DNA of 20,319 bases from Paracoccaceae bacterium (lineage in GTDB: Bacteria > Pseudomonadota > Alphaproteobacteria > Rhodobacterales > Rhodobacteraceae): contig JALXER010000166.1 in the NCBI GenBank assembly GCA_027069385.1, positions 1 through 20,319 of the forward strand, read 5' to 3'. The notes under the pieces were generated by a model, which saw only the letters and a list, made by a program, of their open reading frames with translations, had not been told where the DNA came from and did no database searches. Position numbers and translations under genes: made by a program. This document shows, piece by piece, positions 20,304 through 20,319 of the stretch; the stretch's first letter is position 1, and every line of letters starts with the position of its first letter.

Positions 20304-20319
20304 AGGATTTCTTTTTCGC

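Overview
The window looks like part of an alphaproteobacterial chromosome, most likely from the Rhodobacterales (Roseobacter group). The grounds are the GC-rich sequence, the order rsmB - heparinase II/III-like gene - purH, the small DUF1674/SDHAF4-type gene beside rsmB, and a dispersed hairpin-rich intergenic repeat. The taxonomic call is an inference from gene content. No rRNA, tRNA, CRISPR array, transposase or phage gene was seen.

Left part (1-7325, all minus strand). A very large ORF enters at 6246 and runs without a stop off the left edge, giving 2082 codons. It is the N-terminal part of a lipopeptide-type nonribosomal peptide synthetase (NRPS): fatty acyl-AMP ligase (FAAL), two carrier domains, a condensation domain, then an adenylation domain with a methyltransferase inserted between core motifs A8 and A10. 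The nine specificity residues visible in the adenylation domain match the classical threonine code (D-F-W-N-I-G-M-V-H). The predicted start of the product is therefore a fatty acid joined to a possibly N-methylated threonine. Upstream and on the same strand lies a fumarylacetoacetate hydrolase (FAH) family gene.

Middle part (7329-13376). A 510-base gene-free stretch holds one copy of an approximately 300-base hairpin-rich repeat. Then come a minus-strand SDHAF4-like gene (59 aa) with a strong sigma70-like promoter and a plus-strand run rsmB - heparinase II/III-like - purH. deoD converges on purH with only two bases between the stop codons.

Right part (13470-19931). A tight five-gene minus-strand operon encodes a LolA-like periplasmic protein, two FtsX/LolC-E-type permeases, a LolD-type ATPase and an outer-membrane beta-barrel. 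Together these could form a complete inner membrane - periplasm - outer membrane route for a lipid or lipoprotein-like substrate. Divergent to it is a TetR-family regulator followed after one base by a METTL7-like methyltransferase gene. A perfect TetR-style palindrome sits between the two units, over the predicted promoter elements. This whole module is the best candidate for a poorly described system. A second, inverted copy of the hairpin-rich repeat lies just after the methyltransferase gene and reaches almost to the right edge.
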